A program made the translations under genes and the position numbers. A stretch of DNA of 25,519 nt, from NCBI GenBank assembly GCA_038244055.1, contig JBBRTW010000041.1, forward strand, positions 1 to 25,519. The letters run 5' to 3'. How positions within the stretch are numbered: the stretch's first letter is position 1; each line of letters starts with the position of its first letter. Shown here piece by piece: positions 7,261 through 14,700 of this stretch. Source of the DNA: DASPKW01 sp038244055. GTDB taxonomy: Bacteria > Planctomycetota > Phycisphaerae > Tepidisphaerales > Tepidisphaeraceae. The notes beneath the pieces are model-generated. The model was not told where the DNA came from. It ran no database searches and was given only the letters and a program-made list of their open reading frames with translations.

Positions 7261-7851
7261 ATGCTCATCCCTCCCGACATCCTCGGCCTGGTCTTCGACT
7301 GCGACGGCACGATCGCCGATACCATGCCTCTGCATTACGAAGCGTGGCTGGCCGCGCTGGGGGAGCATGGGGTGGAGTTTCCCGAGGCGCTGTTCTATCA
7401 GATGGCCGGCATTCCCACGGCGCGGATCATCGAGCTTCTCAACGAGCGGCACGGGCACTCCATGCCGGTGCAACTCACGGCCGACCGCAAGGAAGAGTTG
7501 TACGTCTCGCTCATCCCGCGCGTCCGGCCGATCGCGCCGGTGGTCCGCATCATCGAAACCTACGCGGGCAAACTTCCCATGGCCGTCGCCACCGGCGGCA
7601 CCCGCGCCATCTGCACGCAAACGCTCTCGGCCCTGGGGCTGGTACACCATTTCGCCGCCATCGTGACGGCCGACGATATGCAGCACGGCAAACCCGCGCC
7701 GGATATTTTCATCGAGGCTGCGCGCAGGCTGAACGTCGCCCCCCATCAGTGCATCGCCTTCGAAGATGCGGATCTTGGTGTCCAAGCCGCATCGGCAGCC
7801 GGCATGAAAGTCATCGATGTCCGCAAAGACTTCCCCAAAGCCAGTATTTAA
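7261..7851 (+). CDS. yqaB: HAD-superfamily sugar-phosphatase, YqaB-like
   Basis: A 196-residue HAD hydrolase. The nucleophile motif is FDCDGTIADT (Asp13, Asp15), motif II is in AVATGG, the lysine is in HGKPAPD, and the acidic motif is FEDADLGVQAA. The stretch from TADDMQHGKPAPDIF to GMKVIDVR closely follows E. coli YqaB, a fructose-1-phosphate phosphatase of the beta-phosphoglucomutase-like subfamily, as I recall that sequence. A cytoplasmic phosphosugar phosphatase is most likely; beta-phosphoglucomutase is the main alternative. The start at 7261 gives the usual short N-terminus before the DxD motif; upstream in-frame sequence belongs to palindromic element B. The transporter gene follows 36 bp downstream on the same strand, so the two may be cotranscribed. 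Confidence 0.85.
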   Translation: MLIPPDILGLVFDCDGTIADTMPLHYEAWLAALGEHGVEFPEALFYQMAGIPTARIIELLNERHGHSMPVQLTADRKEELYVSLIPRVRPIAPVVRIIETYAGKLPMAVATGGTRAICTQTLSALGLVHHFAAIVTADDMQHGKPAPDIFIEAARRLNVAPHQCIAFEDADLGVQAASAAGMKVIDVRKDFPKASI

Positions 7852-7887
7852 CTAACAACTACCAACTAACAACTAGCAACTAACTCA
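7852..7887. repeat. Degenerate AACTA/ACAACTA array
   Basis: The entire 36-bp gap between the HAD gene and the SMR gene consists of repeated ACTAACAACTA / CCAACTA / GCAACTA words, period about 7-8 bases. It leaves no recognisable ribosome binding site for the downstream gene. Confidence 0.6.
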
Positions 7888-8235
7888 ATGCCCTTCCTCT
7901 ACCTCATCCTCGCCGGGCTCTGCGAAGTCATCTGGGCTATCGGCCTGAAAAAAACCGATGGCCTGACCACCTTTCTCAGCGACTCGTCCAAAATCTGGCC
8001 GACGATCTGGACTATTCTCTTCATGCTCATCAGCTTCTGGCTTCTCTCGCTGGCCATGCGCGATCTTCCCCTCTCCACCGCCTACGCCGTCTGGACCGGC
8101 ATCGGCGCGGTCGGCACGGTGATCTACGGCATGATCTTCCTGAACGAGCCGCGCGATATTTTGCGCATCCTCTGCATCGCTCTCGTCATCGCCGGAATCG
8201 CCGGATTGAAACTCCTCGGCCACAAACCCGCTTGA
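7888..8235 (+). CDS. sugE: Small multidrug resistance transporter, SugE/Gdx type
   Basis: A 115-residue protein with four membrane helices of the SMR family. The N-terminus reads LAGLCEVIWAIGLKKTDGLT, placing the essential glutamate at Glu13 as in Gdx/SugE proteins. The signature LPLSTAYAVWTGIGAVGT in helix 3 also matches the SugE branch rather than the EmrE branch. Characterised members exchange guanidinium ions for protons and work as antiparallel dimers. There are about eight extra residues between helices 1 and 2 compared with the roughly 105-residue family norm. The 36-bp upstream gap is a low-complexity array and leaves no room for a guanidine riboswitch there. Export of guanidinium is inferred from family motifs only. 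Confidence 0.9.
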   Translation: MPFLYLILAGLCEVIWAIGLKKTDGLTTFLSDSSKIWPTIWTILFMLISFWLLSLAMRDLPLSTAYAVWTGIGAVGTVIYGMIFLNEPRDILRILCIALVIAGIAGLKLLGHKPA

Positions 8236-8330
8236 AAAAGTGGCACGGGCGTCCGGGATGTGAAGACAATACATTGGTGAAACCCTCGCTCATCGTTGAG
8301 ATCATTGGGAACCGCGAAATGCCGCAGACC

Positions 8331-8405
8331 CCTCACCCCACCCTCTCCCACGCGGCGATAGAGCGGCGCGGCGTAGTGGCTTTTTCTGCGCCGCTTGGGA
8401 GAGGG
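8331..8405. repeat. Hairpin repeat with CCCTCTCCCA arms
   Basis: CCTCACCCCACCCTCTCCCA (8331-8350) leads into a hairpin with perfect 10-bp arms (8341-8350 with 8396-8405), enclosing a second stem AGCGGCGC (8362-8369 with 8388-8395). A related motif in reverse orientation occurs at 17068-17106 (CCCTCTCC...GGAGAGGGCGGGGGTGAGGGG), so this seems to be a second dispersed repeat family. It could act as a terminator-like structure between the convergent genes, but it has no T-run after the stem. Confidence 0.65.
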
Positions 8406-8511
8406 AGTAAGGCACCTGAAGTTCGAAGGCCGGCTCGTTTGGGAGGATTTCAGACCAGCGGACTGACAACTGACATTGCTTCGCTGCAATCATCCGCTGA
8501 TGGGCCGCGAA

Positions 8512-8576
8512 AGGGTCAGGAGCCGGGGGACGATTGACAGCGCATGAGGCATTCCTGGTGGCCGGCTCCTGACCCT
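8512..8576. repeat. Palindromic element copy C (single right-hand hairpin)
   Basis: A 65-bp single hairpin: AGGGTCAGGAGCCGG (8512-8526) pairs with CCGGCTCCTGACCCT (8562-8576), and the right arm carries the outer-end extension GGTGG. It therefore matches the right half of copies A and B. Its loop is 30 bases instead of 28 and is not similar to theirs. This shows that a single hairpin can exist alone. Confidence 0.85.
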
Positions 8577-8608
8577 GACAAGTGGATTTCAGCCGGGCAG
8601 ATCGACCA

Positions 8609-8665
8609 CTGACAACGGACAACGGACAACGAACAACACCCTATTCATCCTTCATCCTTCCGCCT
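8609..8665. repeat. Degenerate arrays (GACAACG and TTCATCC words)
   Basis: Two short arrays in series: CTGACAACGGACAACGGACA and similar words up to about 8638, then ATTCATCCTTCATCCTTCCG and similar words, which run into the 3' end of the epimerase gene. Function unknown. Confidence 0.55.
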
Positions 8666-9628
8666 TCATCCCTCCCTCATATACGAACTCCCCCGATACC
8701 ATTCGATCCACCTTTTCAGCCCCTCTTCAAAAAAGATCTTCGGCTCGTACCCGATCAGCGCCCGCGCGGCGGAGATATCGGCCCACGAATCCTTTACATC
8801 TCCCGGCCGGGGTGGGGCGTAGGTCGGCTTAACGCTGTGCCCGGTGAACTGATTGGCCAGTCTGACGATATCGTTGACCGACACCCGTTGCGCGCAGGCC
8901 ACGTTCACCACCTGCCCCGCCAGGCCGGGTGTCTGGGCGGCCAGGAGGTTCGCTTCCACCACATTGTCCACATAGCAGAAATCGCGGGTCTGTTCGCCAT
9001 CGCCGTAAATCGTGGGGGAGATGCCCTTTACGATTCGCGAGACGATGGCCGGGATGGCCGCGCCGTACAGGCTCTTGGGATCCTGATGCGGGCCAAAGAC
9101 GTTGAAATATCGCAGCGAAACGGTTTCCATTCCATGGAGGCGCGCGTAGACGCTCAGGTAAAGCTCGCCGACGTACTTGGCCACCGCATAGGGGCTGATC
9201 GGGGCGGGCAGTTGGTCCTCGCGCTTGGGGAGGTCGGGCTGTTCCCCATAGGCGCTGGAGGAGGCGGCGTACACGACCTTCCGCACTCCTAATTTTCTGG
9301 CCATTTCCAGAATTTTCAGCGTTCCCGTGGCATCGATCTCATGATATTCAACAGGCTGTTCCACCGACTGCGGCACGGATGCCCAGGCCCCGTGGTGGAA
9401 GATCACATCCACGCCCGCAATCGCCTTCGCAAGCGCTGCATCATCCAGAATGGAGCCTTCGATGAATTCGACGCCTTGGCCGATCTCCGCGATTCGCGAG
9501 CGCGATCCACGCGATAAATCATCGAGAACGCGCGTCTTGCAACCGCGCGCCAGCAGCGCCCGGGCGATGTGATGCCCGATGAATCCGGCCCCTCCGGTGA
9601 CTAACGCGCTGGCGAATGGTTGCTTCAT
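8666..9628 (-). CDS. NAD-dependent sugar-nucleotide epimerase (UDP-GlcNAc/UDP-Glc 4-epimerase-like)
   Basis: A 320-residue extended short-chain dehydrogenase of the GalE type. The NAD-binding motif is TGGAGFIG (11-18), the serine motif is SSSAYG (123-128), and the catalytic pair YxxxK is Tyr147/Lys151. The stretch YFNVFGPHQDPKSLYGAAIP resembles the WbpP/TviC branch of UDP-N-acetylglucosamine 4-epimerases, so a UDP-HexNAc substrate is the best guess; UDP-glucose is the alternative. Such enzymes supply galacto-configured UDP-sugars for polysaccharides. The start at 9628 (MKQPFASALVTGG) has AGGA about 11 bases upstream; ATG at 9640 would add four residues. It is divergent from the histidine kinase gene across a 117-bp gap. 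Confidence 0.88.
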   Translation of the reverse strand: MKQPFASALVTGGAGFIGHHIARALLARGCKTRVLDDLSRGSRSRIAEIGQGVEFIEGSILDDAALAKAIAGVDVIFHHGAWASVPQSVEQPVEYHEIDATGTLKILEMARKLGVRKVVYAASSSAYGEQPDLPKREDQLPAPISPYAVAKYVGELYLSVYARLHGMETVSLRYFNVFGPHQDPKSLYGAAIPAIVSRIVKGISPTIYGDGEQTRDFCYVDNVVEANLLAAQTPGLAGQVVNVACAQRVSVNDIVRLANQFTGHSVKPTYAPPRPGDVKDSWADISAARALIGYEPKIFFEEGLKRWIEWYRGSSYMREG

Positions 9629-9640
9629 GGTTGCTGGCAT

Positions 9641-9745
9641 CCTGATAAGTGAAAGGATTTTGCGCCCGATTTGATGTAATGAATAGGGGATCCATTAAAT
9701 TATTAAGTCACGCGGTGAAACTGGGGGGTGAATCCGAGGCATCGC
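9641..9745 (+). promoter_or_regulatory. Divergent intergenic region upstream of the histidine kinase
   Basis: An AT-rich patch (9690-9709) stands out in this GC-rich DNA. A possible promoter for the kinase is TTGATG (9671-9676), 18 bases, then TTAAAT (9695-9700), but neither hexamer is close to consensus. The kinase ribosome site GAGG lies at 9736-9739. Confidence 0.25.
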
Positions 9746-10933
9746 ATGGGTGAGTGGATGGGAGATCTCCTTCAATGGTTCGCGGGTGGGTCCGCCAAGT
9801 ATCACGATTTGTATCATTGCATGAGGGGAGACAAGCTCTGGATCGGGATCACCGTCGTTCTAGACCTTGCGGTCGCCGGTGGTTATATCGTCATTGCCCG
9901 CCATTGGTTAAAGAATCAAAAGGCCCTGCGCAATCCCCGCGCCAGCCGGGCATTGGGGCGGATGAAGAATATCTTCATTTTCTGCGGCCTGTGCGGCTAT
10001 ATCTTCATACCCATCAAGATGTTCTGGCCGGCCTGGCGGCTCTACGACTTCTTTCTGGTGGTGCTGGTTTACTTCACCTGGCGCTACGCCCTGGACACGC
10101 GCGGGCTTCAGGTGGTTTATAACGAGCTCAACTTGTCGGATGATCTGGCCGCCGACCTCAAAAAGGCCCGCGAGGATGCCCGCCGCCGGAATGATTTCAT
10201 CAATGCGGTCAGCCACGACCTGCGCACACCGATCAATGGCCTGGTGCTACAGGTGGAATACGCCACCATGGCCTTGGAAGAGGGCGACATGCCAAGTGCC
10301 CGCAGAGCGCTTTGCAACGCCCAAGCCAGCGCCAAAAACACCGCCGAACTGCTCCATGCCTTCCTGGAACTGGCCAAACTGGGCTGGGACAAGGGCGGAA
10401 ATCACCTGGCGGATATTCGCGTGGGCGAGGTCGTTCGCGACGTACTCGGCCGATTCGAAATCGAAGCTTGCAAAAAAGGACTCAGTCTGGCCCATGCCGG
10501 CGGCGACGCGCTGGTCCTACGAACCGATCGCCTCAAGTTTGAGCGCATTTTGTCGAATTTACTGTCCAATAGCATCAAATTTACGTCATCCGGCGGGGTG
10601 CGCGTGGAATTGTCATCGCATAATTCAGATATTCTGGTGGAGGTAATCGATTCCGGAATTGGCATTTCCGCGGAACATCTGGTGCATTTGTTCGATGAGT
10701 TCTATCAGGTTGAAAACGCCGCCCGCAACCCGGCTATGGGGTTTGGGATTGGTCTGGCGATCGCCCGCCGGCTATCCATTCAGCTTGGCGCGGATTTGCG
10801 GGTTCAGAGCACACCCGGCAAGGGCAGCAAATTCAGTATTGCATTTCATCGTGCCGCCAGCGTAGGCTCTCTCACCGATTCTCACCCCGATCAGAATGGA
10901 GTTGGATATGAGCGAGAAGGGGCCTCGGCCTAG
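9746..10933 (+). CDS. Membrane sensor histidine kinase with ethylene-receptor-like N-terminal domain
   Basis: A 395-residue sensor kinase. Three membrane helices (about 32-51, 74-91, 98-115) are followed by a short coiled linker, then HisKA with the phospho-accepting His157 in FINAVSHDLRTPING. The ATPase domain shows the N box (KFERILSNLLSNSIKFT), G1 (VIDSGIGIS), F box (LFDEFYQ) and G2 (GFGIGLAIA). In the membrane domain, Asp40, Tyr47, Ile50 and Cys80 have the same spacing as Asp25, Tyr32, Ile35 and Cys65 of Arabidopsis ETR1. The position of the copper ligand His69 is Gly84 here. ATG at 9746 is chosen because GAGG lies six bases upstream; GTG at 9728 is the alternative. The gene overlaps the response regulator gene by 26 bp, so the pair is probably translationally coupled. 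Confidence 0.88.
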   Translation: MGEWMGDLLQWFAGGSAKYHDLYHCMRGDKLWIGITVVLDLAVAGGYIVIARHWLKNQKALRNPRASRALGRMKNIFIFCGLCGYIFIPIKMFWPAWRLYDFFLVVLVYFTWRYALDTRGLQVVYNELNLSDDLAADLKKAREDARRRNDFINAVSHDLRTPINGLVLQVEYATMALEEGDMPSARRALCNAQASAKNTAELLHAFLELAKLGWDKGGNHLADIRVGEVVRDVLGRFEIEACKKGLSLAHAGGDALVLRTDRLKFERILSNLLSNSIKFTSSGGVRVELSSHNSDILVEVIDSGIGISAEHLVHLFDEFYQVENAARNPAMGFGIGLAIARRLSIQLGADLRVQSTPGKGSKFSIAFHRAASVGSLTDSHPDQNGVGYEREGASA

Positions 10934-11282
10934 ATTACTGTTGGTTGAAGACGACCGGGCCACCTACACCGCTCTGCGCGGGATCCTGAACCTGCGCGGG
11001 TGGGAGGTGGTTGTTGCGACAACGCTGGCCGAGGCGCGGGGTGCCCTGGCGCAGGCGATCGACGCGGTCATTCTCGATTTGATGCTTCCCGATGGAAAGG
11101 GCGAGGCGCTGATCCAGGAGATTCGCTCGCGGTCGATCACCTGCCCGGTGGCGGTGACGACCGGGGTGGCGGATGATGAGCGCGTCAAGCACGTTCAGAC
11201 TCTGGGGGCGACCGCGCTGCTGCGGAAGCCGATCGCGCTGGCGGAGCTTTTGGGGGTCATCGGTCACGTTAAGTGCGCCTGA
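10908..11282 (+). CDS. Receiver-only response regulator
   Basis: A 124-residue single receiver domain. The acidic pocket is Glu14-Asp15-Asp16, the phospho-accepting Asp57 lies in VILDLMLPDGKG, the switch Thr84 is in VAVTTG, and the conserved Lys107 is in LLRKPI. There is no output domain, so it would act by protein contact or in a phosphorelay. The start at 10908 has GGAG six bases upstream; ATG at 10896 would add four residues. It overlaps the end of the histidine kinase gene by 26 bp and is very likely its partner. The following epimerase gene begins 151 bp downstream. Confidence 0.9.
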   Translation: MSEKGPRPRLLLVEDDRATYTALRGILNLRGWEVVVATTLAEARGALAQAIDAVILDLMLPDGKGEALIQEIRSRSITCPVAVTTGVADDERVKHVQTLGATALLRKPIALAELLGVIGHVKCA

Positions 11283-11433
11283 GCATCAAGAGGCATGGGT
11301 GGACGCCCGCACCACAAAACCGCCGACTGCACAAAATGCCTTCGCACGTCCGATAACGATTCAAAGTGCGGATCACGCTGGGTTCTTTGCGGACCCGCTT
11401 TGATTCGCGGACCGGTCGAATCGGAGTTCTGAT

Positions 11434-12507
11434 ATGCCCCAGCCCGTCGTCATCGTCACCGGCGCCGCCGGCTTCATCGGCTCGCACACCAGCCAGGCCC
11501 TGCTGGCGCGCGGCTTTCGCGTGATCGGGGTCGACAATTTCTGCGACTTCTACGCCCGCTCCTGGAAAGAGGCCAATCTTCGCGCCGTCCAGGACGCCAC
11601 GCACCGGGGGATCGATCTCGAAGAGATGGACATCACCGATGGGCCGCGCATCAAACGACTGATCGACACCGTCAAGCCCGAAGGCATTATCCACCTGGCG
11701 GCCATGGCGGGCGTGCGGCCCTCCATCGAGCGGCCGGTTTATTACACCAAGGTCAATCTCGAAGGGACTACCCATCTACTTCAGGCGGCGGTGGAATCGG
11801 GCGTCAAAAAGTTCGTCTTCGCCTCAAGCTCCAGTGTCTATGGCAATAATGGTAAAGTCCCCTTCAGCGAAACCGATGAGGTGACTGAGCCGATCAGCCC
11901 CTATGCCGCCACCAAGCGCGCTGGTGAGTTGATCTGCCACAGCTTCTGGCACCTGTACAAGATGCCGATCGCCTGCCTGCGCTTTTTCACGGTTTTCGGC
12001 CCGCGGCAGCGGCCGGACCTGGCGATCCATAAATTCGCGCGCATGATCCATTTCGGGCAGACGCTGCCGGTTTTCGGCGATGGCTCGACCAGCCGCGATT
12101 ACACGTTCATCGATGACATCGTCTCGGGCGTGCTGGCCTCGTACGACCGCAACGCCGGCTACCGCATCTACAACCTTGGCGGCTCGGACCCGGTCACGCT
12201 CAGCGACTTGATCGCCGGCATCGAAAAGGCGATGGGACAAACCGCGAAAATCGACCGCCGCCCGGCCCAGCCCGGCGATGTCGAGCGGACCTTCGCCGAT
12301 GTCTCGCGCAGCCGCGCTGAGCTCGGGTACGAACCCAAAACCCGCATGGAAGAGGGCCTGCGTAAATTCGCCGAGTGGTTCAAGGCGAATGTCGGTACCT
12401 ACCGGCTGCCCGGCGAGCCGGTAATGGAGGATGCGCCCCGCAACCTGGAGCTGAACATCAACCCCGCGATTCGGCGCCAGACCGCGCCGCTTCGCGCGGC
12501 CGGCTGA
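11434..12507 (+). CDS. NAD-dependent epimerase, UDP-glucuronate 4-epimerase-like
   Basis: A 357-residue extended short-chain dehydrogenase. TGAAGFIG (9-16) binds NAD and YxxxK is Tyr157/Lys161. The segments LAAMAGVRPSIERP, FASSSSVYGNN, LRFFTVFGPRQRPDLAIHKF and GDGSTSRDYTFIDDI are characteristic of the UDP-glucuronate 4-epimerase (CapI/GAE) branch. The product would be UDP-galacturonate, a precursor for acidic polysaccharides. About 28 extra residues at the C-terminus extend past the usual end. CGGAG lies about nine bases before the ATG. The stop codon is one base from the end of the convergent secreted-protein gene, leaving no space for a terminator. Branch assignment is from motif memory; specificity is not proven. 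Confidence 0.88.
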   Translation: MPQPVVIVTGAAGFIGSHTSQALLARGFRVIGVDNFCDFYARSWKEANLRAVQDATHRGIDLEEMDITDGPRIKRLIDTVKPEGIIHLAAMAGVRPSIERPVYYTKVNLEGTTHLLQAAVESGVKKFVFASSSSVYGNNGKVPFSETDEVTEPISPYAATKRAGELICHSFWHLYKMPIACLRFFTVFGPRQRPDLAIHKFARMIHFGQTLPVFGDGSTSRDYTFIDDIVSGVLASYDRNAGYRIYNLGGSDPVTLSDLIAGIEKAMGQTAKIDRRPAQPGDVERTFADVSRSRAELGYEPKTRMEEGLRKFAEWFKANVGTYRLPGEPVMEDAPRNLELNINPAIRRQTAPLRAAG

Positions 12508-12508
12508 T

Positions 12509-13888
12509 CTACCGTTGTCCCGTAAATTTCAACTCCTGCACCGAAGTAATGCTCGTCCCCGCCTGCTGCGACCGCGCGGTCGAGTAAACCAGCAGCCCAT
12601 TGCGCGTGTCGTACCCCAGCGTGGATTGCTCGCTGGGCCCGGTGTTCGTGAAGATCGCCAGGTTGTTCTGAATTCCCGTGTAGGTCAGCGAATAATGCGT
12701 CAGGCGGTCTTCATCGATGATCGTGTTCGGCCGAAGATCGCGGAACGCGGCCGGCGGAATCCAGTGGCAATTGAGCAGCGTGGCGCTGAAGCAGTGCTGC
12801 TCGGCGCTCTCGCCCGGCGCTTCGCCGTGGCCCATTTCCCGCCGGCTGAAGACGGAGGCGACCACCACATCATCCAGCACCTCATCCACCCGGACCGTCT
12901 GCGACTGGCGGAGCATGAGTGGATTCAAGCCGCCCTGCATGATCATCCCGTAGGTCCCCTGGAAATCGAGCACCTTTCCCTTGGCAAGGAAATCGGGCGG
13001 CGCCGCGGCCGCCCACGGAATCTGCAACTGCCGCGCGCCGATATAGCGCGAGTGGGTGACATGGGTCGAGCCGCGCCCCGGCCCGACACCGCCCGCGCCA
13101 TCGGGCACCAGCACCGGCGCATTGCGCTGGGCGGTGCTGGAATAGAGCATGATGCCCGAGCCCAGGTCGTAAATCCGGCTGATGTGGCTGCGGGCTGAGA
13201 ACTGATAGAGGCTCAGCGCTTTGTAGGTCTTGCCATCGAGGACGTAATCCACGCGATTGATCGTCTGCCCCGGCCCGCGCCCCTCGGGAATCTGCGCGAG
13301 CTGGGCCGGGTGAACCCAGTAATCGCCGAACTTCGCGCCATTGCCGACGATGGCCGCGATGCCGCCGAAGGTCGTGGCATCGCGGGCGACATCGGAGATG
13401 ATGAACTTGGAAGCATTGCCCGCCACCAGTCGCGGCGCAGCGTGCGCGATATCGATCGCCAGATACCAGAGCATCCCCGAGTTCTGGTTATCCTTCGGGT
13501 TCCAAGGCGCATTGACGGCCGGGGCGAGTTGGAAATCGACGCCCTGCACTTCCGACTGCCCCTCCTGATAGGCCATGCGCAGGCCGGGCTTGAGAAATTC
13601 AGGAAGGGGAACTTCGCGGGCGATCATGGGCTGCGCCGGCTGCCCGGCGGGTTGCTCCGGCTGCGCGGGGAGCGGTTGCAGCGGTGCCGGCCGGGCGGGC
13701 GCGTCGTTGCCGGTATCGAAAGGATTGGCCCCGGGCCGGGCGGGCGGTTTGTTGTCGGCATCGAAAGGATTGGGCACGGCGGGTTTGGGATCGGAATCGA
13801 AGGGATTGGCGGGTTTGGGGTCGGCGGCGCGGGAGAGGGGAGCAAGGGCGAGAAAAACGACCAAGAGAGACAGGCGTGAGGAGGTCAT
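12509..13888 (-). CDS. Secreted protein of unknown function with NPFD repeats
   Basis: A 459-residue protein with a clear signal peptide (MTSSRLSLLVVFLALAPLSRA, cleavage near residue 21-22). The mature N-terminus is Pro-rich and contains three NPFD motifs (28-31, 40-43, 55-58) in near-repeat context, then a Pro/Gln-rich stretch to about 110. The rest is a globular region with no domain I recognise. It contains many beta-prone segments and only one cysteine, in LLNCHWIPP. ATG at 13888 is chosen because GGAG lies five bases upstream and it starts the signal peptide directly. It lies 130 bp downstream of the Uma2-family gene on the same strand and is convergent with the epimerase. Confidence 0.7.
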   Translation of the reverse strand: MTSSRLSLLVVFLALAPLSRAADPKPANPFDSDPKPAVPNPFDADNKPPARPGANPFDTGNDAPARPAPLQPLPAQPEQPAGQPAQPMIAREVPLPEFLKPGLRMAYQEGQSEVQGVDFQLAPAVNAPWNPKDNQNSGMLWYLAIDIAHAAPRLVAGNASKFIISDVARDATTFGGIAAIVGNGAKFGDYWVHPAQLAQIPEGRGPGQTINRVDYVLDGKTYKALSLYQFSARSHISRIYDLGSGIMLYSSTAQRNAPVLVPDGAGGVGPGRGSTHVTHSRYIGARQLQIPWAAAAPPDFLAKGKVLDFQGTYGMIMQGGLNPLMLRQSQTVRVDEVLDDVVVASVFSRREMGHGEAPGESAEQHCFSATLLNCHWIPPAAFRDLRPNTIIDEDRLTHYSLTYTGIQNNLAIFTNTGPSEQSTLGYDTRNGLLVYSTARSQQAGTSITSVQELKFTGQR

Positions 13889-14018
13889 GGATGCTCCGTG
13901 AACGAGGGATGGGACAAGAGGCAGAGCACGGCGGATATGAATGAGTGGGTTCAGCGACAATGTTACGCAGATATTGCCACTGCAAGCAAGAGTTACTCGT
14001 AGAACTCGTCGTTGCTAA

Positions 14019-14630
14019 CTAGCGAGGCCTGGAATCGTCCGGCGGGGGCGCTGGAGGCGGGAAATCAACTTCGGCGTAAATCTCGGCCAGCGGGATTTCG
14101 ATCTGGAGGGACTGAATCCGAAGCCCCACCTCAAGTCCGACAAAAGGGGTGAAAATCCAGCCGCCGCCAGCCCCGCGCGCGTAGGATTCAACGCGTGGGG
14201 CGGTCTGCAGAACAAGGATGTATTCCTGAAGCGAAGACAGTTCGCGATAGTGATCGAATTTCTCGGTGCGGTCGTAGGTCTCGGTGGTGGGAGACAGCAC
14301 TTCGATGATTACGCGGGGATTGGCAATGGATTGACGCGAGGGATCGCGCGGGTCGAATTCAGGCGGGCCGCAGATGACGCTGCCATCGGGATAGAAGGCT
14401 CGGCGGGGCGTGGCGATGCGGACATTGCTGTCGAGGATGCGGCAGGGCTTGCCCCTGAGGCGGATTCCGATTTCGCGATTGATATTGGTGGCGATGAGAC
14501 CATGCTCGAAGGAACCGCCGGACATGGCGAGAATCTCGCCATCGTGGAATTCGAGCTTCTCCGTCGCCGCCTCGGCGATCTTGACGTATTCAGCGAAGGT
14601 ATGAAGCCGGCGCGGCTGGGGGACGCTCAT
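14019..14630 (-). CDS. Uma2 family (DUF820) PD-(D/E)XK endonuclease-like protein
   Basis: A 203-residue protein with the Uma2 layout. LEFHDGEILAMSGGSFEHG (about 27-43) is followed by YPDGSVICGPP (active-site Asp82), VIIEVLSPTTETYDR (Glu110) and EKFDHYRELSSLQEYILV. In this family the Asp and Glu form a PD-(D/E)XK nuclease-type site; the usual lysine of that site is not obvious here. The biological role is not established, although these genes are multi-copy in cyanobacteria and planctomycetes. A proline-rich tail ends the protein. The gene is divergent from the small membrane protein gene at 14701. Confidence 0.85.
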   Translation of the reverse strand: MSVPQPRRLHTFAEYVKIAEAATEKLEFHDGEILAMSGGSFEHGLIATNINREIGIRLRGKPCRILDSNVRIATPRRAFYPDGSVICGPPEFDPRDPSRQSIANPRVIIEVLSPTTETYDRTEKFDHYRELSSLQEYILVLQTAPRVESYARGAGGGWIFTPFVGLEVGLRIQSLQIEIPLAEIYAEVDFPPPAPPPDDSRPR

Positions 14631-14700
14631 GAGTTCAGTATACCACGCCGCGGGGCTTCTTGCGTTGCTGATTCAATCGAATGAGGCGAAGATCGTACTG

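Larger units (their letters stand above)
8236..8665. other. Repeat-filled intergenic region between convergent genes
   Basis: This 430-bp stretch separates the sugE stop from the stop of the reverse-strand epimerase. It carries no convincing gene. It holds a GC-rich hairpin repeat (8331-8405), palindromic element C (8512-8576) and a degenerate short array (8609-8665). ORFs crossing it are translations of these repeats. Confidence 0.6.

Noticed and set aside
7852..7887. Guanidine riboswitch upstream of the SugE/Gdx gene
   Set aside because: Only 36 bp of low-complexity sequence separate the gene from the preceding one, too short for any known guanidine riboswitch upstream of the start.
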